DNA of 64,000 bases from Gammaproteobacteria bacterium (GCA_022826505.1 JAJDUQ010000052.1:1-64000); one strand, 5' to 3'; shown: positions 48,384 through 59,637, numbered from the stretch's first letter. Made by a program: numbers and translations. Notes: a model not told the origin generated them from the letters alone.

Positions 48384-50036
48384 TCAATCGCATCGATGTC
48401 GGCTGCTCGACGAATCCGGTGAGCCCGAGCACGACTCCTCCGCAGAGCCGACTGCTTGCGGCGTTCCGTACCCGCCTCCGCCGCAACTCTCCACGATGAC
48501 GACGTCGTTGTGCTCGAGTCGCACGTTGGCCTTGCCCGGCAGATCGGAACGGCGTCCGTCCGCATGGTCGATGGTCACGCGAAAGGGTGCCCCGGGCGCA
48601 CCGCCCTGCAGACCGTACGGCGGCACCACGCGGCGCTCGTACATCGATGTCACCGACATGTCGTCGCAGAGCACCCGGTACTCTCGATGCAGGCCTTCGC
48701 CACCGCGCTGCCGCCCTGCCCCGCCGGAGCCGTTGCGCAAGCGCTGGCACTCGACGCGAATCGGGTACTCGGCTTCGACCACCTCGGCCGGGGTGTTCAT
48801 CACATTCGACATGTGTACCCGGATCACAGGCGCCCCGTCTCGGTCGTGCCTCGCGCCTTCGCCGCCTCCATGGGTTTCATAGAATGTGGTCCAGACCCCG
48901 TCCGCCCGGCGGCCGCCGAACAGCACCAGGCCCGAAGTGGTCGGACCGCCCGCGGAGAGGCGCTCCGGCCCGGTGGGTTCCAGAGCGCGAAACACGGCGT
49001 CGGCAATCCGCTGCGAGGTCTCGTGGTTTCCCCCCACCACCGGCCGGTCGGGTCCCGGATCGAGCAGCGAGCCGGGACGCGTGACGATGTCGAGCGGCCG
49101 GTAACATCCGCCGCTCGGCTGGATGTCGGCTCCGAACAGCGTCTTGACCACGTAGAACACCGAAGCGGCGGCGATGAACGGGGTGGTGTTCACGGGCCCC
49201 CGGGCGGCGTCCGCGGTCTCGGAGAAGTCGAATGTCGCACTGTCGCCGGCGATGGTGACCCGCACCCGCACCGCGACCGGTTCGTCGCCGGCGGCGTCGT
49301 CGTCCAGCCAGTCCTCACCGGTGTAGGTGCCATCCGGGACCCCGCAGAGGGCTTCGCGCATCTGTGCTTCGGCGCGGTCGTGGATGGCGGCGATGGCGGT
49401 GAGCACGGTGTCCGTACCGTGTTCGGCGAAGATGCGGTGAAGCTGCACCTCCGCTCCTCGAGTGGCTGCCATCTGCGCGAGGATGTCGCCTTCGCGCTCC
49501 TCCGCCCCGCGTACGTTGGCGAGCACCATGTCGAGATTCTCGCGATACGGTCCTTCGGCGGTGAACAGGCGGAACGGCGGGATGCGCAGCCCCTCCTGCC
49601 AGGCGTCGGTGGCCCCCGCCACGTAGCTGCCGGGAACCGCGCCGCCGATGTCCGCCCAGTGCGCGAGGTTGACCGCGAACGCGACGATGGTGCCGCCGAC
49701 GAAGACCGGGCGAATCGCCTTCACGTCGGGCAGATGGTTGCCACCGATCTCGGGGAGATTGAGGAACCAGACGTCGCCGGGTGCGAGCCGGGTCCTGGGC
49801 ACGCGTTTCAGAAACTCCCGTACCGTGAAGCTCATGACCCCCATGTGCATGGGGATGTCGCGGCCCTGGGCGATGAGGTGGCCGTCCGCGTCGGTCAGCG
49901 CCGACGAGAGGTCGCCGGCCTCGCGCAGCAGCGGCGAGCGGGCCGAGCGCATGACCACGAGGGACATCTCCTCCGCGGTGGCGCTCAGTGCGTTGCGGAT
50001 GACCTCCAGGGTGACGGGGTCGATGGGAGTGGTCAT
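48384..50036 (-). CDS. hydantoinase B / 5-oxoprolinase-like subunit
   Basis: MTTPIDPVTLEVIRNALSATAEEMSLVVMRSARSPLLREAGDLSSAL. Confidence 0.92.
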   Translation of the reverse strand: MTTPIDPVTLEVIRNALSATAEEMSLVVMRSARSPLLREAGDLSSALTDADGHLIAQGRDIPMHMGVMSFTVREFLKRVPRTRLAPGDVWFLNLPEIGGNHLPDVKAIRPVFVGGTIVAFAVNLAHWADIGGAVPGSYVAGATDAWQEGLRIPPFRLFTAEGPYRENLDMVLANVRGAEEREGDILAQMAATRGAEVQLHRIFAEHGTDTVLTAIAAIHDRAEAQMREALCGVPDGTYTGEDWLDDDAAGDEPVAVRVRVTIAGDSATFDFSETADAARGPVNTTPFIAAASVFYVVKTLFGADIQPSGGCYRPLDIVTRPGSLLDPGPDRPVVGGNHETSQRIADAVFRALEPTGPERLSAGGPTTSGLVLFGGRRADGVWTTFYETHGGGEGARHDRDGAPVIRVHMSNVMNTPAEVVEAEYPIRVECQRLRNGSGGAGRQRGGEGLHREYRVLCDDMSVTSMYERRVVPPYGLQGGAPGAPFRVTIDHADGRRSDLPGKANVRLEHNDVVIVESCGGGGYGTPQAVGSAEESCSGSPDSSSSRHRCD

Positions 50037-50289
50037 GTCGCGAAGTCCGCCTCGCCGCGACGAGGTCGGAATCGTGGCGCCGCGCGTGCCGGGGTCGATC
50101 GGAGACGGCCCGCATGCGTGCCCCGACGTCCATCGACCACCCCGGCCACCATCACCGATCCACCGAGAGCGGATTCGCTCCCCTGCGGGATGCCCGACCG
50201 GGGCACGTCGCGAATGACGCGAGGCCGACCGGCGAAAGCGGTCGGATCCGTTTCCGTTGCCGTGAATCGGCGAGAACCGGAGGTCGGGT

Positions 50290-52308
50290 TCACGGCGTGA
50301 TCCCGGTGGCGATATGAAGGTGTCCCGCCTCGTGCGCAGTGAGCGTCGCGCCGGGGGGAACGACTACCGTCGACCACGCGTCCTCGACCACCACGGGCCC
50401 CGCGAGCCCGTATCCAGCCGCGAGACCGGACCGCGCGTACCGCGGCGTGGCGGCTGGACCTCCCGCATCGAACGTGCAGGCCGGAGTGGTCTGCGGAACC
50501 GGCTCGCCGGCCGCGCCGGGTGGCGGCGAACCGAGCCCTGCGTCGGTACGGGGGGCCGAGACGCGGAGTCTGATCGACATCAGCTCCCATGGCTCCTCGG
50601 TCGCGAAGCCGTACAGCGTCCGGTGACGGTCGAGGAACTCCCGGTTCAGACGCGCCCGATCGTCGAGAGGCGCATCGGTGATCTCGATCGCGTAGCTCTG
50701 GCCGCGGTAGCGAATGGCCGCCACCTCCTCGATCGTCACGTCCGCTTCGCCGTAACCGGCCGCGAGCAGGGGAGCAAGGAGCCGGGTCGTGAGCTCCCGC
50801 CGCGCTTGATTCACACGCTCCGCGTCCCACTCCTCCATCGCCATGCGCAACGTGCGCTGCTGCGCGTAGCTCATCTCGGCGCCGACGCAGCCAAGGGCGG
50901 AGAATACGCTGGAATGGGCGGGCACGATGACCGTGGCGATGGAGAAGGCGCGGGCCAGCTCCACCGCGTGCATCGGTCCGGCGCCCCCGAAGGCAAGGAG
51001 CGCGCACTGGCGTCCGTCGATGCCACGCTCCACCGTGACCCGGCGAAGCGCGCGAAGCATGGCCGAGTTGGCTACCCGAACCACGCCCAGTGCCGCTTCC
51101 TCCACGGTCATGTCCATGGCCGATGCCAGCGGCTCGATAGCGGCCCTCGCCGCTGCGACATCGAGTCGGATGTCGCCGCCGATGACGCGGTCCGAATTCA
51201 TGTACCCCAGCACCAGGTTGGCGTCGCTGACCGTCGGGCGATCCCCCCCGCGGGCATAGCAGGCCGGACCCGGATCGGCGCCGGCGCTCTCCGGCCCGAC
51301 GACCAGGGCTCCGTGATCGAGTCGCGCGACGGATCCTCCGCCGGCGCCGATGGACTCCACCGCGATCATGGGCTGACGCAGAGGCCTGTCACCCAGCGAC
51401 CGGCCGGCGGAAATCTGCCCTTCGCCGTCGAAGACGAGGCAGACGTCGGTGGTGGTGCCTCCCATGTCGAAGCTGATGGCATGCTCGATGCCGAGATCCG
51501 CGGCGATCCGGCCGGCCGCCGCCACACCGGCCGCGGGACCCGACGTTGCAAGGCCGAGAGGCAACTCCCGCAGCGCCTCCGGCGAGGCCATGCCGCCGGC
51601 GGAGTGGAACAGATGCAGCCTCGAGCCGGCAGGTCTCGCGGCGTCGAGCCGGTCGAGATAGCTCGCGGCAAGCGGCATGACTCCGGCGCTCAGCGCCGTC
51701 GTCGCGGTCCGCTCGTACTCCCGGGCCTCCGGATTGACCCGGTTCGAGAGTGCCACGAACGGGACCCCCTCGCGCAGCCGCTCGCCGAGAGCGTCCTCGT
51801 GGGCGGCATTGGCATAGGAGTGCATCAGCGATACTGCCACCGCCTGCGCACCGCTCTCGTCGATGCGCCGAATCGCCTCCTCGACCGAGACCGGATCCAT
51901 CGATTCCAGCACCCTGCCCTCATGATCGAGCCGTTCTCTCACCTCGAAGCGACGCTCCGCCGGCACCTGAGAGGCGAGCTTGGGTGGAAGATCGAGCCGG
52001 TAGAGATGGCGCCGATTCTGGCGCCCGATGTCCAGTGTATCGGCGAAGCCGCGGGTGGCGATCAGGGCGACCTCGGCCAGGTCGTTCTCGATGATGGCGT
52101 TGGTCACCAGCGTCGTTCCGTGAATGAGATCGTCCACGTCGGTCCATTCCAAACCGACCGCTCGCAGCGCCACCAGCAGTCCGGCCACCGGGTCGTCGGA
52201 TCGCGAAGGAACCTTCGCGATCCGCGTGTCGGAACCGCCTTGATTGAGTGCGACGACGTCGGTAAACGTACCGCCGACGTCGACCCCGACCTGCCACCCG
52301 CCCGACAT
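50290..52308 (-). CDS. hydantoinase A / 5-oxoprolinase-like subunit
   Basis: VGVDVGGTFTDVV; HGTTLVTNAIIE; SFDMGGTTTDVCLV. Confidence 0.93.
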   Translation of the reverse strand: MSGGWQVGVDVGGTFTDVVALNQGGSDTRIAKVPSRSDDPVAGLLVALRAVGLEWTDVDDLIHGTTLVTNAIIENDLAEVALIATRGFADTLDIGRQNRRHLYRLDLPPKLASQVPAERRFEVRERLDHEGRVLESMDPVSVEEAIRRIDESGAQAVAVSLMHSYANAAHEDALGERLREGVPFVALSNRVNPEAREYERTATTALSAGVMPLAASYLDRLDAARPAGSRLHLFHSAGGMASPEALRELPLGLATSGPAAGVAAAGRIAADLGIEHAISFDMGGTTTDVCLVFDGEGQISAGRSLGDRPLRQPMIAVESIGAGGGSVARLDHGALVVGPESAGADPGPACYARGGDRPTVSDANLVLGYMNSDRVIGGDIRLDVAAARAAIEPLASAMDMTVEEAALGVVRVANSAMLRALRRVTVERGIDGRQCALLAFGGAGPMHAVELARAFSIATVIVPAHSSVFSALGCVGAEMSYAQQRTLRMAMEEWDAERVNQARRELTTRLLAPLLAAGYGEADVTIEEVAAIRYRGQSYAIEITDAPLDDRARLNREFLDRHRTLYGFATEEPWELMSIRLRVSAPRTDAGLGSPPPGAAGEPVPQTTPACTFDAGGPAATPRYARSGLAAGYGLAGPVVVEDAWSTVVVPPGATLTAHEAGHLHIATGITP

Positions 52309-52347
52309 CGAAGAAATTCCCTGATGGAGTTTGTGGATTTTCAGTTA

Positions 52348-52371
52348 TCGAAATATTTTTTTGTATTTCGA
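52348..52371. promoter_or_regulatory. AT-rich inverted repeat upstream of the hydantoinase A gene
   Basis: TCGAAATA-tttttttg-TATTTCGA about 40 bp upstream of the 52308 start. Confidence 0.4.
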
Positions 52372-52482
52372 AAACACTAGACGGTGTCGGCGGCACCGTC
52401 AAGCGACACATGTCGAATTTCCCGGCACCGACGGCATCGGCCGGTCCCGGGTTCCGCTGCCCCGACACGAACAGGTTCCCGG

Positions 52483-54003
52483 TCACCGCGACTGCGGCTC
52501 GATGCCGCGCCACGCCCATTCGTTGTAGTCGTCGGGCGCACGCAGGCAGGACGCCCACACGGGGTCGCTTTCGAGCGCGTCCCACACCGGAGCGGGTCCA
52601 TGGCGGTGAGCGGCCTGGACCAGACGACGCTCGCGCTGGCTCGCACGGATCTCCACATCGAGCGCCTCCGTGTCCCAGGTTTTCGCGGCGAGACGGCGCA
52701 GCGCCGCGAGGGTGTGCGCGCGGTCCGGATCCGGGGCAAGGTCGGTACGTTCTTCGGGGTCGGCGAGAACATCGAAAAGCGTATCCGGCGCACCTCCGCC
52801 GGTCATCAGCTTGAATCGACCGTGACGGACCATGAACATCGGCGCCGGCACCCCCTCGGAGGTCATTTCCGAGAACACCGGCGCATCTTCGGCCGAGCCG
52901 GAATCGTCGCACAGAGGAATCAGGCTGGCGCCGTCCAGTGGTCTGGGCGCCCGGTTCGCGGCATCGATTCGAGCCAGCTCGCACAGCGTCGGCAGCAGGT
53001 CCACCAGCGACACGTTCTCGCGCCTTCGCCCCGCCGCGAACCTCCACGGAGCATGGACGATGAGCGGCACCCGCGACGCGTGCTCGAAGAAGTGCTTCTT
53101 GAACCACATCCCCCGCTCGCCGAGCATGTCGCCGTGGTCCGACGTGACCACGACCACGGTGTCGCGCGCGAGCCCGATCGCTTCCATCGTGCCGAGCAGT
53201 GTCCCGACCATCTCGTCGAGATAGGAGCAATTGGCGAGGTAGGCGTGACGGGCCGTGCGCACGAAGTCCTCGGTGATGCTTGGGTCGAGCAGGCCGTGGT
53301 GGACGAGCATGCGCTGGCTGTGGAGATCGCGCTCGGACTCCGGCAACAGCGCAGTTGCGGGCATCGGAACGTCCTCGTGCCGATAGCGTTCCCAGTGCCT
53401 TCTCGGCGCGTAGTACGGGTCGTGGGGATGCGTAAACGACGCCAGCAGGAAGAATGGGCCTCGATCCCGGTCGCGCGCGAGGTCGTGCAGCCGGGAAACG
53501 GCCCGGAAGAGCACCGTCTCGTCGTGATCCATCTGCACGCTGCGCACGCAGATCCCGGAGCGGGTGATGCTTCTTGCATCGTTGTTCGAGTCCATTCGGA
53601 CCTCGTCCCAGCTCGGCGCCCAGTCGAAGTCCGTGGGGTACAGCTCCGGAACGAGTCGTTCGTGAAATCCGTGCAGCATGTCCGGTCCGACGAAGTGCTG
53701 CTTGCCGGACAACGTGGTGCGATAGCCGGCGAGCCGCAGATAGTGCGCCATGGTGGGCGTTGCGGCGGTGAATTCGGCACCGTTGTCGAAAGCACGCACG
53801 CGCGAAGGCAGCATTCCGGCGAGCATCGAGAAGCGGGACGGCGCACAGAGCGGAAAGTTGCAGTACGCACTCTCGAACACGACCCCTTCGTGACACAGCC
53901 GGTCGAGATGCGGCGTCACCGCCGGGCCGCCGTACGCGGACAACACCTGGGGCTTGAGCTGATCGGCTTGAATGAACAGGATGTCGGGCAGGGTATCGGT
54001 CAC
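52483..54003 (-). CDS. betC: sulfatase, choline-sulfatase-like
   Basis: NFPLCAPSRFSMLAGMLPSR (C-x-P-x-R), SDHGDMLGERGMWFKK, C-terminal EIRASQRERRLVQAAHRHG; GTG start. Confidence 0.75.
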   Translation of the reverse strand: MTDTLPDILFIQADQLKPQVLSAYGGPAVTPHLDRLCHEGVVFESAYCNFPLCAPSRFSMLAGMLPSRVRAFDNGAEFTAATPTMAHYLRLAGYRTTLSGKQHFVGPDMLHGFHERLVPELYPTDFDWAPSWDEVRMDSNNDARSITRSGICVRSVQMDHDETVLFRAVSRLHDLARDRDRGPFFLLASFTHPHDPYYAPRRHWERYRHEDVPMPATALLPESERDLHSQRMLVHHGLLDPSITEDFVRTARHAYLANCSYLDEMVGTLLGTMEAIGLARDTVVVVTSDHGDMLGERGMWFKKHFFEHASRVPLIVHAPWRFAAGRRRENVSLVDLLPTLCELARIDAANRAPRPLDGASLIPLCDDSGSAEDAPVFSEMTSEGVPAPMFMVRHGRFKLMTGGGAPDTLFDVLADPEERTDLAPDPDRAHTLAALRRLAAKTWDTEALDVEIRASQRERRLVQAAHRHGPAPVWDALESDPVWASCLRAPDDYNEWAWRGIEPQSR

Positions 54004-54493
54004 GAGATTCTCCGAGAACGGTTTCGAAACGTGCGCCCGGGCGGGGTCGCCGGGGATCGTCCCGGACCGATACCACTCACCACCGCCGGCGACAAGGAGC
54101 ATCTGCGCCCCGCATCCCGGTGCGGCTCGACCTTCGGGGGTGGTTCCCTGCGACGAATTCGCGCGCGATGGTGGCGCGTGCCCACACGCCGGAGGTGACC
54201 GACAGGGGCTCGAGGTGGTATCGCGGGTCGCGCCGTGCGACCGGGGTGCGGTCGGTGGCGCCGGAATTCATGCGCAAACCGAAGGGCCTTGTGACCGGCG
54301 GCGAGGCCACTTAGCATCAGGGCCGGATCGGATGTGACGTCGTGCGGCACACGGTGCGGGATACGGGATTACAGGTGACCCAGATCGCTTCAACCCCGGC
54401 AGTTCGACAAGCATGCGCACGGTCCCACCGGAGCGGGCCGCCGGTATCGTGGCTGCTCCAAGCGCCAATTGCCGATCTGCACGGGCTGTCCGG

Positions 54494-55927
54494 ATGAACT
54501 TCGACGCCTACGATCTCGATGCTGCGTTCTACGACGAGATGTTCATGCCCGACGGCACGCCGCGCGCGCACTGCCATGCCCTGTTCGACACCCTGCGGAG
54601 GATGCCTGACGACGAACTGAGCAGCATGCAGGATCGGGTCACGCGCTCGTTCTCGAACGAAGGCATCACCTTTACCGTCTACGGCGACGACGAAGCCGAC
54701 GAACGCATCATCCCCATCGACTGCGTACCCCGTATCGTGTCGGGGGCCGATTGGCGGTTGCTCGAGTCGGGCCTCACCCAGCGCATTGGGGCCCTGAACC
54801 GGTTCCTGGAAGACGTGTACGGTGACGCCCGAATCGTCTCCGAAGGCGTGATTCCCGCCGACGTGGTGCGGGGCTGCCCGCAGTACCGCATCGAGATGCG
54901 CGGGGTCTCCGTCCCTCACGGTACCTGGGTCGCGATCTGCGGCACCGACCTGGTGCGTACCCACGACGGGTTCCTGGTGCTGGAGGACAACCTCCGATGT
55001 CCCTCGGGGGTGTCGTACATGATCGCGAACCGCAAGGTCGTGAAGAAGAGCCTGCGGCGTCTCTACCGGAGCTGCCGGGTGCGGGAAGTCGAGCACTACG
55101 GGACAGTGCTGCGAAAGACCCTGTGCGCTCTCGCTCCCGGCGACCGATCCGACCCGTGCATCGTGCTGCTGACTCCCGGTGTCTACAACTCCGCGTTCTA
55201 CGAGCACATGTTCCTGGCCCAGGAGATCGGAGCGGCGCTTGTCGAGGGACGCGACCTCGTGGTCCGCGACGGCTTCGTCTACATGCGCACGACCGAGGGG
55301 CTTCGGCGTGTGGACGTGGTCTATCGACGAATCGACGACGACTTTCTCGACCCTCTCGTCTTCCGCCCCGACTCCCTGCTCGGCGTGCCCGGGTTGCTGC
55401 ACGCCTTCAAGCTCGGGCGCGTCGCCCTGGCAAACGTGCCGGGAACCGGTGTCGCCGATGACAAGAGCGTCTACGCATACGTCCCGGACATGATTCGCTA
55501 TTACCTGGGCGAGGAACCGATTCTGGCCAATGTCGAGACGCATCTGTGCCGACGGCCGGAGGATCTGGAGTACACCCTCGACAACCTGGAAAACCTGGTA
55601 GTCAAGCGCGTCGGAGAGTCCGGCGGCTACGGCATGCTCGTCGGCCCGCATTCGACGCCCGAGGAACGCGCGAGCTACGCCGAGCAGATTCGTGCGAATC
55701 CCTCCGACTTCATCTCCCAACCGGTCCTCGCCCTCTCGCGTGGACCCTGTTTCGTGGAGGGTCGCGCCGAGCCGCGACACGTCGACTTGCGACCGTTCGT
55801 GCTGCACGGCCGAGAAACCCGCATCGTGCCCGGCGCGTTCTGCCGCGTGGCATTGCGTGAGGGCAGCCTCGTGGTGAACTCCAGTCAGGGAGGCGGCGGC
55901 AAGGACCTCTGGGTGCTGGAGGACTGA
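54494..55927 (+). CDS. circularly permuted ATP-grasp type 2 protein
   Basis: YDEMFMPDGTPRAHC, EDNLRCPSGVSYMIANR, VKRVGESGGYGMLVGP. Confidence 0.93.
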   Translation: MNFDAYDLDAAFYDEMFMPDGTPRAHCHALFDTLRRMPDDELSSMQDRVTRSFSNEGITFTVYGDDEADERIIPIDCVPRIVSGADWRLLESGLTQRIGALNRFLEDVYGDARIVSEGVIPADVVRGCPQYRIEMRGVSVPHGTWVAICGTDLVRTHDGFLVLEDNLRCPSGVSYMIANRKVVKKSLRRLYRSCRVREVEHYGTVLRKTLCALAPGDRSDPCIVLLTPGVYNSAFYEHMFLAQEIGAALVEGRDLVVRDGFVYMRTTEGLRRVDVVYRRIDDDFLDPLVFRPDSLLGVPGLLHAFKLGRVALANVPGTGVADDKSVYAYVPDMIRYYLGEEPILANVETHLCRRPEDLEYTLDNLENLVVKRVGESGGYGMLVGPHSTPEERASYAEQIRANPSDFISQPVLALSRGPCFVEGRAEPRHVDLRPFVLHGRETRIVPGAFCRVALREGSLVVNSSQGGGGKDLWVLED

Positions 55928-56899
55928 ATGCTTTCGCGCAGCGCTCAAGGGTTGTACTGGATGGGGCGCTATCTGGAGCGGGCGGGCCAACTGTGCCGCT
56001 TGTTGCAGTTGCAGGTGGAAGCGCTCGTGGATCGGCCGATCTCCGAGATTCACTTCGGCTGGAGGCGAATCTACGCGGTCCTCGACCGCGGACCACCTTT
56101 CGGAGCCGATTTCGAGGTCGACGAGAGCGACGATTTCGCCCTGGCGGATTCCTACACATTGGCGGGCGATCTGACGTTCGAACGGTCCAATGCCGAATCG
56201 ATTCGGGGTTGCTTCGCCCTTGGCCGCGAGAACGCGCGTCAGATGCGCCACTGCATCAGCGGGGAGATGTGGACTTGTCTGAACCTGGCCTGGCTGCGAA
56301 TTCGCGATCTCGAAATCGAGGACATCTGGAAAATCTCCCCGGAAAATTTCTACGCTCGCACGACACGGGAAATAGACACGTTCGCGGGGGTAGCCGACAC
56401 GACGATGTATCGTGACGAAGGCTGGCGTTTCATGCAGCTAGGGCGGTTCATGGAACGTACCCAACTACTCGTCGCCCTGCTGCTCGCTCAACTCGCTACC
56501 GGTCGGACGCTGGTTGATGGCTCCGATTCGGGATGGACGAGCCTGCTGCGTGCATGTCAGGCATTCGACGCCTACAAGCGAAGCTACAGCGTCGACGTCC
56601 GACCCGGCAATGTTCTGGATCTGCTCGTTGCGGACCCGCGGCTGCCCGGCTCTCTGCACCGTTCGCTGGAAATTCTTGCATGGGAACTGGCCGCCATCGG
56701 TTCGAGCCCGGACTCTGCCGCCGGCGCCGCGGCCGAGCGCCTCGCCGGCCGACTGGGTGCGCTGATTCGCTACGAGTGGCCGGATCGGCAGGACCGCGAG
56801 GAATTGCTCTCGCAGGTCCGCGAGCACTCCCTCAAGCTGCACGATCTCGTGAACACCGCATACTTCGACTACAACCTCGAGGCTGCCCCGGTTCGCTGA
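55928..56899 (+). CDS. alpha-E domain-containing protein
   Basis: MLSRSAQGLYWMGRYLERAGQLCRLL; follows ATP-grasp gene. Confidence 0.93.
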   Translation: MLSRSAQGLYWMGRYLERAGQLCRLLQLQVEALVDRPISEIHFGWRRIYAVLDRGPPFGADFEVDESDDFALADSYTLAGDLTFERSNAESIRGCFALGRENARQMRHCISGEMWTCLNLAWLRIRDLEIEDIWKISPENFYARTTREIDTFAGVADTTMYRDEGWRFMQLGRFMERTQLLVALLLAQLATGRTLVDGSDSGWTSLLRACQAFDAYKRSYSVDVRPGNVLDLLVADPRLPGSLHRSLEILAWELAAIGSSPDSAAGAAAERLAGRLGALIRYEWPDRQDREELLSQVREHSLKLHDLVNTAYFDYNLEAAPVR

Positions 56900-56915
56900 C
56901 CCCGGGGCTGGCGTC

Positions 56916-57893
56916 ATGCGTTACGAAATCGAACATGTTTCGCGCTACCACTACGCCACCCGCGTGCGGCAGTGCACAATGCTCCTGTGTCTGGAACCGA
57001 ACGATGATCGGCGGCAACGATTGCTGCATTTCGAAATCGAGACGCATCCGACAGGCGCACTGAGTCGGGAGATCGACAACTTCGGGAACCCGCGACACGT
57101 ATTCGCCCTCCACCAGGCGCACGCCGTTCTGGAAATCACAGCCCGTTCCACAGTCGAGTCGACACCACCGGTCGCGCTTCCGACACGCCTGGACTCCGGG
57201 GCCTGGAAGGAAATTCGTACCCGCGCCGACTCATTTCCGGACTGGGACTTCACGCACGCAAGCCCGTTGATCCGTCCATCCACCAATCTGGAGGCGTTCG
57301 CCGAGCGACATGGCATCAGGCGCGGGGCCGATCCTCTCGAGAGCCTGTTGCGCCTTTCGAATACGCTCCATCGCCGCCTGCGCTACGTGCCGGGCGCCAC
57401 CTCGGTGGAGTCCTCTGTCGACCATGTGCTCGAGACCGACTGCGGAGTCTGCCAGGACTACGCTCACGCAATGATCGCCGTGGCCCGATCCTGGGGCATC
57501 CCGGCCCGTTACGTTTCCGGGTATCTGGACGTGACCGGCCAGACCGGGAGGCACTCGCCGGACAACGCCACCCATGCCTGGGTGGAATGCCGGCTGCCGA
57601 ATCTCGGCTGGGTCGGATTCGATCCGACCAACCGGAGCCTCGCCGGCCCGGGACATGTACGAATCGCGGCCGGTCGTGACTATCGGGATGTCTCTCCGAC
57701 CCGCGGAATCGTTCAGGGTGGCGGGAAATCGCGCCTCGAGGTCACCGTCGATGTGCGCACAGATTCCGATGCCGGGAGTTCGGCACCAGGGTTGCGGTTT
57801 CCGGACGCGCCGGGTTGGGCAGCCCGGGAAGGGGACACGGCCGGGAACTCGACGCCGCCAGCCCAATGCCGAGCGGACATGCAGGAGACGTAG
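56916..57893 (+). CDS. transglutaminase-like cysteine peptidase family protein
   Basis: DCGVCQDYAHAMIAVARSWGIPARYVSGYL; ATHAWVE; GFDPTN. Confidence 0.93.
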   Translation: MRYEIEHVSRYHYATRVRQCTMLLCLEPNDDRRQRLLHFEIETHPTGALSREIDNFGNPRHVFALHQAHAVLEITARSTVESTPPVALPTRLDSGAWKEIRTRADSFPDWDFTHASPLIRPSTNLEAFAERHGIRRGADPLESLLRLSNTLHRRLRYVPGATSVESSVDHVLETDCGVCQDYAHAMIAVARSWGIPARYVSGYLDVTGQTGRHSPDNATHAWVECRLPNLGWVGFDPTNRSLAGPGHVRIAAGRDYRDVSPTRGIVQGGGKSRLEVTVDVRTDSDAGSSAPGLRFPDAPGWAAREGDTAGNSTPPAQCRADMQET

Positions 57894-58179
57894 CTCGACG
57901 TCGCTCCGAGAGTATTTTCCGGACGAATCCGCATGTGTTGCGGGTTTGCGGGACATCGTTCGGGTCGGGTGAAACCGCGCAAGGCGATCAGCCGGAATGC
58001 GCTGCGCCGACCGGGCTTGTCCTGCGTGGCAGTTGCCTGTCCGGCGGACTGACAAATCGCGCAGCCGCTGCCGGTTCGTGTCCGACATTGCCCTCGGTCT
58101 CGGACGGGGCTATTCTCTTTCCGATTCAGCCGCCAAGCTCAGGGGCACGCTCCACAACATCAACCAGGACGCGAGGCAG

Positions 58180-58518
58180 ATGGACATTCACACCGAACGG
58201 AAAAATGGAACGCTGATCGCCAAGGCGCAGGGACGCATCGACGGCGTGAACGCGCGCGATTTCGAAGAAGCCCTGAAGGCCGCGATCAGCGCCGACGACA
58301 GCACCGTCGTCATGGACCTCGAGGGTCTCTCCTATATCAGCAGTGCGGGTCTTCGCGTCATCCTGCTGATTGCAAAGACGCTGCGCAAGCGGAATGCCGA
58401 GCTCCTGCTCTGCTCGCTCTCGGACCCGATTCGGGAGGTTTTCGAGATCAGCGGCTTCGACAAGATCATCCCGGTGCACGCCTCCCGCGAGCAGGCTCTC
58501 GCTTCCGTCGGCGGATAG
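58180..58518 (+). CDS. STAS-domain anti-sigma factor antagonist-like protein
   Basis: VVMDLEGLSYISSAGLRVILLIAKTL. Confidence 0.88.
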   Translation: MDIHTERKNGTLIAKAQGRIDGVNARDFEEALKAAISADDSTVVMDLEGLSYISSAGLRVILLIAKTLRKRNAELLLCSLSDPIREVFEISGFDKIIPVHASREQALASVGG

Positions 58519-58659
58519 GGCGGTCCCTGCCGGGGCTGGGCGCGTCGTCCCGGATCCGGGCGACGCGCCGGCACCCGGGTTCACACGTCGGCGGAACATC
58601 CGGGCCGCGGTCGTCTTGCAGAGCCGCCCGCAGCGGATGTGTCCGGGTGTGTTTCCGCG

Positions 58660-59637
58660 TTACAGAAGTGCGCGCACCGCGTCGCGTTCATCTTCGAGCT
58701 CGGCGCGTGTCGCATCCATCTTCCTCCGGCTGAACTCGTCAATGTCCAGGCCCTGCACGATTCGGCAGGCACCATTCTCGACCGTGACCGGGAAAGAGTA
58801 GACCAGCCCTTCCGGAATTCCGTAGCTACCGTCGCTGGGGATCGCCATGCTGGTCCAGTCGCCGTCGGCGGTGCCATGCACCCAGTCGCGCACATGGGAA
58901 AGTCCCGCGTGGGCAGCGGAAGCCGCGCTGGAGAGGCCACGCGCCTCGATGACTTCGGCGCCGCGCTTCTGGACGCGGGGAATGAATCGGTCACGGATCC
59001 ACTCGAAGTCGAGTCGTTCCATCGCCGGCTCGGCGCCAATCATGGCGTGGTTGAGGTCGGGATACTGGGTCGCGGAGTGATTGCCCCAGATCGTCACCCG
59101 GCGAATGTCGGAGACCGCGGCTGCGGTCTTCTCCGCAACCTGACTGACGGCCCGATTGTGATCGAGCCGCATCATCGCCGAGAACTGCGCAGGGGCCAGA
59201 TCCGGCGCATTTCGCATCGCGATCAGAGCGTTGGTATTCGCAGGATTGCCAATCACCAGCACCTTCACGTCACGGCTTGCACAATCGTTCAGGGCTCGGC
59301 CCTGCGGACCGAAGATTCGGCCGTTCTCCGCGAGCAGATCTCCGCGCTCCATGCCCTTCCCGCGCGGTTTCGCACCGACCAGGATCGCGTAGTCGGCATC
59401 CTTGAACACGACGGCCGGATCGTCGGTCGTCACTACGTCCTGCAGCAAGGGATACGCACAATCGTTCAGCTCCATGACGACACCCGACAGAGCGCCCAGC
59501 GCGGGTGCAATTTCCATCAGGTTCAATGCAATCGGCCGATCCGGGCCGAGCATCTCGCCGGATGCGATGCGAAACAGCAGCGAGTATCCAATCTGGCCGG
59601 CCGCACCGGTGACGGCAATTCTCGCAGGTGAGCTCAT
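58660..59637 (-). CDS. mdh: malate dehydrogenase
   Basis: [47 protein letters not shown]. Confidence 0.95.
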   Translation of the reverse strand: MSSPARIAVTGAAGQIGYSLLFRIASGEMLGPDRPIALNLMEIAPALGALSGVVMELNDCAYPLLQDVVTTDDPAVVFKDADYAILVGAKPRGKGMERGDLLAENGRIFGPQGRALNDCASRDVKVLVIGNPANTNALIAMRNAPDLAPAQFSAMMRLDHNRAVSQVAEKTAAAVSDIRRVTIWGNHSATQYPDLNHAMIGAEPAMERLDFEWIRDRFIPRVQKRGAEVIEARGLSSAASAAHAGLSHVRDWVHGTADGDWTSMAIPSDGSYGIPEGLVYSFPVTVENGACRIVQGLDIDEFSRRKMDATRAELEDERDAVRALL

